A stretch of DNA of 64,000 nt, taken from JADJLQ01 sp040007895 (lineage in GTDB: Bacteria; Bacteroidota; Bacteroidia; Chitinophagales; Saprospiraceae). Below are positions 16,423-24,134 of this stretch, piece by piece (positions within the stretch are counted from its first letter, which is position 1; every line of letters begins with the position of its first letter). The stretch spans positions 1 through 64,000 of the forward strand of contig JBDTUE010000001.1 of assembly GCA_040007895.1 (NCBI GenBank), written 5' to 3'. Made by a program: the position numbers and the translations under genes. The notes beneath the pieces are model-generated. The model was not told where the DNA came from. It was given only the letters and a program-made list of their open reading frames with translations, and did no database searches.

Positions 16423-17157
16423 TTAATTCGATGTTTTGACCGGAGCATGGACGTGAAGTCCACACTCTTTATTTTCTTTATTTTCCCACCACCATCTACC
16501 AGCTCTGAAATCTTCGCCTGGATTTATAGCCCGGGTACAAGGCGCACAACCAATCGATACAAAACCTTTATCATGAAGTGGATTATATGGAATGTCGTGC
16601 GACCTGATAAAGGATTTTAATTCTTCAGTGCCCCATTGAAGTAGTGGATGTACTTTGATGACTTGATGTTGCTCATCCCATTCTACCATTGGCATATGAC
16701 TACGATCTGGTGAATGTGAAGCCCGAATCCCGGTAATCCAGATTTTTTTACCTGCTAAAGCTCGTTGTAGAGGTTCTACTTTCCGGATAAAACAACATTG
16801 TTTTCTGTTATCCACAGATTCATAAAAACTATTAGGGCCATGGACTTCAATAAATTGAGCCAGAGAATTTTCCTGTGGGTGGTATGATTTTATTGGTCTT
16901 TTATATTTCTCAAGAGTACGAGACCAGGTAGAATATGTTTCTGGGAAAAGTCTCCCTGTATCCAAAGTAAACGTTTCGATTCCGGATTTACTTTCAGCGA
17001 TCAGGTGAAACAGGACCTGATCTTCTTCACTGAAACTGGTAGATAAAGTAACAGCATGAGGATACCTTGTGTCCAGGGTCCTTAATAAGGTTACCAGATC
17101 CGTTTCTTCCTCAAGAAGTTGATTGATGTTATCGATATCGTTTTGTAAACTGGTCAT
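16423..17157 (-). CDS. cysH: adenylyl-sulfate (APS) reductase, [4Fe-4S] type
   Basis: Thioredoxin-dependent reduction of APS to sulfite and AMP. The 244 residues include the PAPS reductase-family core (TLSTSFSEEDQVLFHLI, FTLDTGRLFPETY) and the redox cysteine C232 in KECGLH. Two cysteine pairs, C121-C122 and C204-C207 (CC-x81-CxxC), are the iron-sulfur ligands that separate APS reductases from the cluster-free PAPS enzymes. This explains why no APS kinase is needed. It is the first structural gene of the operon, with a 5' leader of about 185 nt containing a cysteine-rich leader ORF. Confidence 0.95.
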   Translation of the reverse strand: MTSLQNDIDNINQLLEEETDLVTLLRTLDTRYPHAVTLSTSFSEEDQVLFHLIAESKSGIETFTLDTGRLFPETYSTWSRTLEKYKRPIKSYHPQENSLAQFIEVHGPNSFYESVDNRKQCCFIRKVEPLQRALAGKKIWITGIRASHSPDRSHMPMVEWDEQHQVIKVHPLLQWGTEELKSFIRSHDIPYNPLHDKGFVSIGCAPCTRAINPGEDFRAGRWWWENKENKECGLHVHAPVKTSN

Positions 17158-17177
17158 TTTTTTTATTAAATAAAGTT

Positions 17178-17254
17178 GACAACCTGGGTTGTTTCATATT
17201 ACACCGACTAAATTTTTGGAATGGAATGATCAAAAAAACAAGACGGCTGATGAA
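17178..17254 (-). promoter_or_regulatory. putative attenuator / translation-control structures in cysH leader
   Basis: Two structures follow the leader peptide ORF in the RNA. First, GCUGA-UUCA-UCAGC is a perfect 5-bp hairpin starting inside the last Cys codon and stop, followed after 7 nt by seven U (17237-17231), a weak intrinsic-terminator look-alike. Second, ACAACC-CA-GGUUGU (17192-17179) is an inverted repeat about 20 nt before the cysH start. Its 3' arm GGUUGUC can instead pair with GACAACC inside the leader ORF (17322-17316). In addition, CAACAAC within the leader ORF (17301-17295) complements the GUUGUUG formed by the cysteine codons. Competing pairings that depend on ribosome position are what an attenuator needs. 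The structures were found by eye, not folded by computer. Confidence 0.5.
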
Positions 17255-17332
17255 TCAGCAATAGCAACAACAACAATAATACGCACAAGGAGAAGTTGTT
17301 GGGTTTCCGTTATGAGGTTGTCTTATCTTCAT
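17255..17332 (-). CDS. cysteine-rich leader peptide of the sulfate assimilation operon
   Basis: A 25-codon ORF starting at an ATG about 17 nt past the -7 element and ending in TGA 97 nt before cysH. The last ten residues read CAYYCCCCYC, so six of ten codons are cysteine (five in the last six plus one at position 16). A run this dense is very unlikely by chance in A+T-rich DNA and sits exactly where a leader peptide would be. By analogy with polycysteine leader ORFs described in mycobacteria, ribosomes would pause here when charged tRNA-Cys is scarce and alter folding downstream. The mechanism is inferred; ORF, promoter and order are seen directly. Confidence 0.75.
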   Translation of the reverse strand: MKIRQPHNGNPTTSPCAYYCCCCYC

Positions 17333-17349
17333 TCGATTTTTAACAGCGA

Positions 17350-17357
17350 CAAAGATA
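17350..17357 (-). promoter_or_regulatory. putative -7 promoter element of the cys operon
   Basis: The minus strand reads TATCTTTG, a perfect match to the Bacteroidota TAnnTTTG element. Transcription would begin near 17343-17345, giving a 5' UTR of only about 11 nt before the leader peptide ATG. No clear TTG element is seen at the usual upstream distance. From here to the divergent gene at 17569 I see only A+T-rich spacer. Confidence 0.55.
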
Positions 17358-17568
17358 ATACCAAAAATCCTAACCTGACTAAGTTTGTGGACCAAAATCT
17401 TTTTGTATTGTGATTTTCAAAAAGTTAAGAAAAATTAAAATTCGACTAATGAGTTCCTGCTTCAAATAGATGGACTTTAGTTTAAAAATTGAAATTATCT
17501 TCCTTGCATTCCTTAAAGATTCTTAGAATACACATAGCTTTACATCCATTCACCAACCAGGGATTTTT

Positions 17569-20500
17569 ATGAAATTACGCACTCGACTGTTTAGTTTATT
17601 TATCGTTTTTGCCATTTTTCAAGCATGTAAAAATGAATCTGTAACGGCGCCAAATCCTGAATTAATAGGAAAAGTATTCAGATCATTTACAAAGGGAATT
17701 ATTTCCTCCAAATCGCTTTTGAAATATGTTTTCCTTGAAGATATGGTTTCTGAAGAAATGGTTGGCAAACCTCTTGCCAAATCTCCGGTTTCATTGTCCC
17801 CGGCTAGTCCAGGGATTTCATACTGGGAAACTCCAAATACGCTTGTATTTAAACCAAATCAAAACTTAAAAAGTGGTAGTCAATATACAGCAACAGTCAA
17901 TCTTGAATCTATACAACCATCACTGTCTAAAGAGCTGCCAAAACTAGTATATACCTTTCAAACCAGGGAAATATCTTTTACGGTATCTAAGCCATCATTT
18001 ATCCTGAAGGCAGATCGCAATTTTCAACTCATCGGTGAAGTTCAAACTTCTGATGTATCTGATCCCCTATTGATAGAAAAGATATTAAATGCGCAACAAG
18101 ATCAAAACAAGCTGGATATTTCCTGGGTCCATCATCCCGAATCAAATAGTAGCAACTATACTATTAATAATATAACCCGGGCAAAATCTTCACAGATATC
18201 AATTCATTGGGATGGTACTCCGCTCAATCTTAATAGCAAAGGTGATTATTTGATTCCAGCAATTGATCCAGATGTATTCAAACTTTTAGATGTGACTTTT
18301 GAAGCAGATCCTCAGGCTAGATGGGTTTCTTCATTTTCTGATAATCTTTTATCAAATCAAAACCTGGATGGTCTCATTACAGTTAAAGGAAAAGCGATTA
18401 CACTTCGTCATGTGATTGAAGGGAACAATGTGTATTCTTATATCACCGGGCAGATCGATGGCGATATAACTCTTACATATTCTCCCGGGATCACTTCTTC
18501 CAATAACAAAAAGCTGACTGAGTCTACCTCCTGGGAAGTGAATGTACCCGGATCAAACCCTCAGGTCAGGTTTGTGGGAAAAGGAACTATCATACCCCAG
18601 GCAAATGATATCATACTACCATTTGAAGCGAAAGGACTAAAAGCAATTGATGTCGAAGTATTTAAAATCTTTGATAATAATATTCTTCAATTTTTACAAT
18701 CCAACCAACTCGACGAATCCAATGATCTATACAGAGTAGGCAGATTGGTATCGCAGTCAAAAATTGAATTAAATACGATTTCATCTACAATCGGGACCAA
18801 TACATGGAACCATTTTGCCATAGACTTGAATACCTTATTGAAAACAGATGCTAACGCCATTTACCAGGTGCGGATTGGTTTTAAACCTTCCTATACTTCG
18901 TTGACTTGTTTGTCTAAATACAAAGAATCGCCTCTTGAATCGGATGAATTAACCAGTTTTTATGAGGATAATTATTACGGTTCTGAAGGTTATTACGAGG
19001 ATTATAAATGGGAAGACCGGGATGATCCTTGTAAACCCGCTTATTACAACCGGGATCAGTTCATTGCGAAGAATGTCCTGATATCTAATCTGGGCATCAT
19101 CGGTAAAGTTTCCGACAAACAACTATTCGTTGCAGTGACCGATTTAAGAACTACTGAACCAATAGCAGGATGTTCAATAGATGTTTATGATTTTCAACTT
19201 CAGAAGATAGCAACCCTTACCACGGACGCTGAAGGTATAGTGCAACAAATGATTTCAGGCATTCCTTATGCGTTGATTGCAAATTATCAGGGATCCAAAG
19301 GCTATCTGCGTATGGCTGAAGGTCAGAACTTATCTATGAGTGCATTTGATATTGATGGCCAGCAAGTGAATAAAGGATTGAAAGGATTGATTTATGGAGA
19401 ACGCGGAGTGTGGAGGCCAGGAGATAGTATTTATCTGAATTTCATTTTGAATGATAAGGAATTGAAACTACCGGCTAATCATCCTGTTAAACTGAATGTC
19501 TATGATGCACAAAACAAACTTGTCATTCAAAAGATCACTTCTCAATCTATCGGTCATATCTATTCATTTAATTTCAAGACATCCGCAGACGCACCTACCG
19601 GAAATTGGAGGGCATCTATCAAGGCAGGTGGGGCCGATTTTACTAAAACCCTGAAAATTGAAGCGATCAAGCCAAATCGATTAAAAATCAAATGGGATGC
19701 TGGTGAAGAGATTACTGCGGCACAAAATTCTATTAATTTGAATGCAACGTGGTTGACGGGATTACAGGCTTCAGGTTTATCGGCTAAAATAAATTCGAAA
19801 TGGTCACCTTCTGCTACCGGTTTCCCGGCTTATAAGGATTATGAATTTCAGGATCCCGCCAGGATGAATAACGATCAAACGAATCTTACGTTGTTTGAAG
19901 GCCCGTTAGATGCTAGCGGTAATGCCAATGTCCCATTGAAAATTTCAAAAGATTTTAAGCCATCGGGCAAAATGAATCTTCGTTTTAATATTGAAGTTTC
20001 AGAACCGGGCGGAGATTTTAGTTCGCAGGTCCAATCATCTGTTTATCATCCCTACAAAAATTATGCAGGTGTAAAATTGCCTGCTGATCCATGGGGCTAT
20101 AAGACGTTAAACCTGAATAATTCATCAACTATAAGTTTTGTCGACATCGATACGAAGGGTAAGTTTCAGGCAAACCGAAAACTATCGGTAGGGTTGTATG
20201 AATTGGAATGGAGATGGTGGTGGGAACAAAGGGACAATGCGGTAGCAGGTTTTAATTCATCCAATCATACCAAAGCAATACAAAAAGCTAATATCACTAC
20301 CAATTCAAATGGCCTTGCAGAATGGAAAGTAAGTATAAATCATTGGGGCCGCTATTTAATAAGAGTATGTGATACGGAATCGGGCCATTGCAGTGGTGAC
20401 TTTGCTTATGCGGGTTGGCCAGATGAAGGTAATGATCAAAACCATTTTGATATGGCCACCTTACTGAGATTGGGTACTAACAAGGAAAAATATCAATCTT

Positions 20501-23076
20501 CAGAAACTATTGAACTCAATGTTCCGGCGCCTGTGTTATCTAAAATGCTAGTTACACTCGAGAATGGAAGCAAAGTACTTGAAGCACACTGGGTCACCGT
20601 CGATAAATCACCTTTCATTTTTAAATTCCAGGCATCAGCCGCTATGGCTCCGGCAGTATATGCTCATGTCACACTCATTCAACCACATGGTTATTCTAAT
20701 AATGATTTACCCATGAGAATGTATGGAGTGATTCCTATACCTATTGAAAACGGAACTGCTAAACTTAATCCTAAAATAACAAGCAATGACTCGTTTAAAC
20801 CTGAACATTCAGAAACGATAGAAATATCAGAGTCAGGCGGGAATCCAATGGCGTACACGCTTGATATCATAGATGAAGGATTATTGGATATCACGAATTA
20901 TAAAACCCCGGACCCTTACGCTGCATTTTATTCTAAAGAGGCATTGGGTGTCCGTACGTGGGATGTGTATGACCATGTGTTAGGTGCATATGGCGGTAAA
21001 CTGGAAAGTATATTAAGTATCGGGGGGGATGAAGGATTAAATGGAAATGCTAAAAGCAATGCGGTAAGCCGGTTTAAATCTCCCGTAATACATCTTGGTC
21101 CATTTCAATTGAATAAAAATGAAAAGAAAAAACATTCGATCACTATTCGCAATTATGTCGGATCGGTTAAAATAATGGTCGTTGCGGCCGGAGATGATGC
21201 TTATGGTAATGCTGAAAAAGCAGTACCGGTTAAAAGCCCGATCATGATCTTACCCACGCTTCCAAGAATATTAAGTACCAATGAAACAATCAAACTCCCG
21301 GTGAATATATTCGTAACTGATCCTGCATTGACCCAGGGTACGGTCACCATAAAGGATAAAAACAATCAATTGAAATTTGATTCAAATTCAAAAAATACCA
21401 CTTTCAACGGGGCAGGGGAGTACATGGAATATTTTGATTTTACTACCTCTGATTTACCCAATACAACTACTATTCAACTTGAAGCTAAATCAGGGAATCA
21501 AACTACAAGTCAGACCATTGAAATTGAAACCCGGAATCCGAATCCTTTCCTCACTGAAACTACAACGACAATTATAGAACCAGGTTCTTCAAAAAGCATT
21601 CCGTTCAAATCCCCGGAAGGTGTAAGCCGGAGTACCACTATGGTTGAAGTATCTAATTTTCAACCAATAAAATTGAATAGTTATCTCGACGAACTTATAC
21701 AATATCCTTATGGATGCGCCGAACAAACCGTATCCGCTGCCTTTCCTCAATTGTACCTGGATCAGTTTACTACTATGAATGCAAACCAGATTCAACAAAC
21801 TAAAATCAATATTGAAAAATGCATTTCTTTATTATCTAAATTTAATAAGTCGGATGGATCTTTCAGCCTTTGGCCCGGTACTTCCAGTGAGACCGATCTA
21901 TGGGTTACCAGTTATATTGGGCATTTCATGTTAGAAGCTCAGAAAAAAGGGTATTTAGTTCAGGATTATTTGATTTCAGGATGGAAGACTTTTCAAAAAC
22001 GAATGGCCAATCTTTATGATCCAGCCCAGAAATCATTGTACAAACCTAATCATGGTTTAGATCAGGCGTATAGATTGTATACATTGGCCTTGGCTGGTTC
22101 GCCGGATCTTGGGGCTATGAACCGATTAAAAGAGTATCCGGAGATTGGAATAAATGCCCGTTGGAGATTAGCTGCTGCATTCGCTCTTGCAGGGCAAAAA
22201 GAAGTAGCCAAAACAATGATGGTTGCCGTTCCAGATAAGACGGATTATGTAGAATCAGGTTACACATATGGTAGTCCCCTTCGTGATCAGGCTATGATCA
22301 TGGAGACCTATCTTGAAGCAGGTGAAAAAGATAAAGCAGCAGGTATAGCTTTAGAAATTTCAAAACAACTTAATTCAGATCGTGAATACAATACACAGGC
22401 ACTTGCTTATGCCTTACAGGTATTGGGTAAATTCCTTGGCAATAGCGATGCGAAAGAGGTTGCGTGGAGTTTTAAATATCAAACGAATGGAGAATCCAAA
22501 CAGTCTGTAAATGCTATTACAGCTTCATTTCTTATTGATCCCAAAATCAGTAATGCCACCGGTAAATCAATTTCCATTGAAAATACTTCTTCTAAAATTA
22601 TTTATGTAGTCACCAGCGTAAAAGGACAGCCAGCAAAAGATATCCAGGAAGATGCATCAAGTAATTTAAAACTCAGTGTATTATACCTCGATGACAATCA
22701 TCAAAGTTTAAGTCCTGCGAGTCTGAATAAGGGGGATCATATTACCATAGAAGTCACTGTTCAAAATACCGGTGTTAAGTCTTATAATAACCTGGCCTTG
22801 ACACAAATCCTGCCATCCGGCTGGGAAATTATCAATGAAAGAATTACGGATGACGTAGCAGGTGCTGACCATACATCCAATTTTAAATATCAGGATATCC
22901 GGGATGATAGAGTATTCACTTATTTTGGACTCAACCAACGACAATCGAAAACGATTAGTTTACATGCGAGAGCCAGCTACCAGGGGACGTATCATTTACC
23001 GGCTATTACTTGTGAAGATATGTATGATGTACTCTCCTATGCACGTATTAAGGGTAGTGAGACGGTGGTCAATTAA
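17569..23076 (+). CDS. alpha-2-macroglobulin family lipoprotein with thioester motif
   Basis: An 1835-residue surface or periplasmic lipoprotein. A signal peptide ends in a lipobox, FQAC with Cys20. Several macroglobulin-like beta domains follow; a bait-type MG segment begins near LKGLIYGERGVWRPGDSIYLN (about residues 602-622). The thioester motif PYGCAEQT is intact (Cys1383, Glu1385, Gln1386), and an alpha/alpha-toroid domain and a C-terminal receptor-like beta domain follow. Bacterial members are thought to trap invading proteases by covalent bonding. Many bacterial A2M genes sit beside a penicillin-binding protein 1C gene; none is seen here. It is divergent from the cys operon, apparently monocistronic, and probably exported to the inner leaflet of the outer membrane or the periplasm. 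Confidence 0.92.
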   Translation: MKLRTRLFSLFIVFAIFQACKNESVTAPNPELIGKVFRSFTKGIISSKSLLKYVFLEDMVSEEMVGKPLAKSPVSLSPASPGISYWETPNTLVFKPNQNLKSGSQYTATVNLESIQPSLSKELPKLVYTFQTREISFTVSKPSFILKADRNFQLIGEVQTSDVSDPLLIEKILNAQQDQNKLDISWVHHPESNSSNYTINNITRAKSSQISIHWDGTPLNLNSKGDYLIPAIDPDVFKLLDVTFEADPQARWVSSFSDNLLSNQNLDGLITVKGKAITLRHVIEGNNVYSYITGQIDGDITLTYSPGITSSNNKKLTESTSWEVNVPGSNPQVRFVGKGTIIPQANDIILPFEAKGLKAIDVEVFKIFDNNILQFLQSNQLDESNDLYRVGRLVSQSKIELNTISSTIGTNTWNHFAIDLNTLLKTDANAIYQVRIGFKPSYTSLTCLSKYKESPLESDELTSFYEDNYYGSEGYYEDYKWEDRDDPCKPAYYNRDQFIAKNVLISNLGIIGKVSDKQLFVAVTDLRTTEPIAGCSIDVYDFQLQKIATLTTDAEGIVQQMISGIPYALIANYQGSKGYLRMAEGQNLSMSAFDIDGQQVNKGLKGLIYGERGVWRPGDSIYLNFILNDKELKLPANHPVKLNVYDAQNKLVIQKITSQSIGHIYSFNFKTSADAPTGNWRASIKAGGADFTKTLKIEAIKPNRLKIKWDAGEEITAAQNSINLNATWLTGLQASGLSAKINSKWSPSATGFPAYKDYEFQDPARMNNDQTNLTLFEGPLDASGNANVPLKISKDFKPSGKMNLRFNIEVSEPGGDFSSQVQSSVYHPYKNYAGVKLPADPWGYKTLNLNNSSTISFVDIDTKGKFQANRKLSVGLYELEWRWWWEQRDNAVAGFNSSNHTKAIQKANITTNSNGLAEWKVSINHWGRYLIRVCDTESGHCSGDFAYAGWPDEGNDQNHFDMATLLRLGTNKEKYQSSETIELNVPAPVLSKMLVTLENGSKVLEAHWVTVDKSPFIFKFQASAAMAPAVYAHVTLIQPHGYSNNDLPMRMYGVIPIPIENGTAKLNPKITSNDSFKPEHSETIEISESGGNPMAYTLDIIDEGLLDITNYKTPDPYAAFYSKEALGVRTWDVYDHVLGAYGGKLESILSIGGDEGLNGNAKSNAVSRFKSPVIHLGPFQLNKNEKKKHSITIRNYVGSVKIMVVAAGDDAYGNAEKAVPVKSPIMILPTLPRILSTNETIKLPVNIFVTDPALTQGTVTIKDKNNQLKFDSNSKNTTFNGAGEYMEYFDFTTSDLPNTTTIQLEAKSGNQTTSQTIEIETRNPNPFLTETTTTIIEPGSSKSIPFKSPEGVSRSTTMVEVSNFQPIKLNSYLDELIQYPYGCAEQTVSAAFPQLYLDQFTTMNANQIQQTKINIEKCISLLSKFNKSDGSFSLWPGTSSETDLWVTSYIGHFMLEAQKKGYLVQDYLISGWKTFQKRMANLYDPAQKSLYKPNHGLDQAYRLYTLALAGSPDLGAMNRLKEYPEIGINARWRLAAAFALAGQKEVAKTMMVAVPDKTDYVESGYTYGSPLRDQAMIMETYLEAGEKDKAAGIALEISKQLNSDREYNTQALAYALQVLGKFLGNSDAKEVAWSFKYQTNGESKQSVNAITASFLIDPKISNATGKSISIENTSSKIIYVVTSVKGQPAKDIQEDASSNLKLSVLYLDDNHQSLSPASLNKGDHITIEVTVQNTGVKSYNNLALTQILPSGWEIINERITDDVAGADHTSNFKYQDIRDDRVFTYFGLNQRQSKTISLHARASYQGTYHLPAITCEDMYDVLSYARIKGSETVVN

Positions 23077-23170
23077 TTTTTTTATTGTAATCATGTATGA
23101 ACAATTCAAATTGCATCAATATTAGAATAGTACTTTGTTCAAATAAAATGAATTGTTTATTTCAGCCACT

Positions 23171-23956
23171 ATGATCAGTAATCTTAAACTTCTTGATAAT
23201 AAAAAGGTAATTGTCGTTGGCGGAGCAGGAAGTCTGGGACAGGCAGCAGTACAATTATTTGTTCTTCACAGTGCCAGCATCTTAGTGGCTGATGTGAATA
23301 TTGAACAAAATTTATATAATCACAATGATGTTCATTACCTGAAAACAAATGTTATTGAAGAATCAGAGATGAACAAGACTATCGAATATGCTCATAATTT
23401 ATGGGGGAAGATTGATGGTTTATATCATATTGCAGGTGGATCGGGCAGGAAATTTGGTGATGGTCCTCTGCATGAAATGACTATTGGAGGATGGAATCAC
23501 ACTTTATCATTGAATCTTACTTCCGTGATGATTTCTAACCGGGCAATAATTCAATACTGGTTAAAAAATAATTCTGCAGGTTCAATCGTAAACACCGGAT
23601 CAGTGTTGGCTTCATCTCCGGCACCTCATTTTTTTTCTACACATGCCTATGCTGCAGCTAAGTCAGGTATTGAAGGTTTTTCTAAATCAATTGCATCTTA
23701 TTATTCCGTTCAAAATATCCGTGTGAATGTTATTGCTCCAGGGTTAATTGCCACTCAAATGTCTTCAAGAGCTCAATCGGATACAGCCATATTAGATTAT
23801 ATTAAAATAAAACAGCCTCTTGACGGGGGTAGGATAGGGGTTCCCGTTGATTGTGCAGGTGCTGCGTTGTTTTTATTATCTGATTTGTCTTCTTTCATTA
23901 CCGGTCAGGTAATTCATGTAGATGGCGGTTGGTCGTTGAATGAAGGACAATGGTAA
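23171..23956 (+). CDS. short-chain dehydrogenase/reductase (SDR)
   Basis: A classical SDR oxidoreductase of 261 residues from the ATG at 23171; an upstream TTG at 23153 is less likely. The NAD(P)-binding motif VVGGAGSLGQAA is near residues 15-26, the catalytic Ser-Tyr-Lys set appears as NTGSVLASS and YAAAKSG, and the C-terminal NVIAPGLIATQM and FITGQVIHVDGGWSLNEG are typical. The substrate cannot be deduced. It follows the macroglobulin gene by about 95 nt and is followed by a repeat patch. Confidence 0.88.
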   Translation: MISNLKLLDNKKVIVVGGAGSLGQAAVQLFVLHSASILVADVNIEQNLYNHNDVHYLKTNVIEESEMNKTIEYAHNLWGKIDGLYHIAGGSGRKFGDGPLHEMTIGGWNHTLSLNLTSVMISNRAIIQYWLKNNSAGSIVNTGSVLASSPAPHFFSTHAYAAAKSGIEGFSKSIASYYSVQNIRVNVIAPGLIATQMSSRAQSDTAILDYIKIKQPLDGGRIGVPVDCAGAALFLLSDLSSFITGQVIHVDGGWSLNEGQW

Positions 23957-23980
23957 ACGAATGTCTCGAATGCTTCGAAT

Positions 23981-24120
23981 AACGAATGACGATTTACGAT
24001 TGACGATTGACGATTGACGAATGACGAATGACGATTGTCGATTGTCGATTGTCTCGAATCAAGGAGAAATTTTATCAATCTTTCGGACTTTCGGACTTTC
24101 TTCCTTTCAGACTTTCAGAT
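23981..24120. repeat. tandem heptamer array plus octamer array, intergenic
   Basis: From 23981 to 24050 there are ten consecutive 7-bp units of the type GACGATT/GACGAAT/GTCGATT without a register break. After a 30-bp gap, 24081-24120 holds five 8-bp units, TTTCGGAC and close variants. The patch lies between the convergent SDR and prolyl oligopeptidase genes. The same heptamer, in reverse complement (GTCAATC), recurs at 39656-39835. Confidence 0.85.
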
Positions 24121-24134
24121 TAATTTCATCAAAG

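Noticed and set aside
17189..17413. Plus-strand ORF of 74 codons in the cys leader region
   Set aside because: It starts with TTG, has no recognisable family, and lies antisense to the leader peptide ORF and promoter; its composition mirrors the Cys codons.
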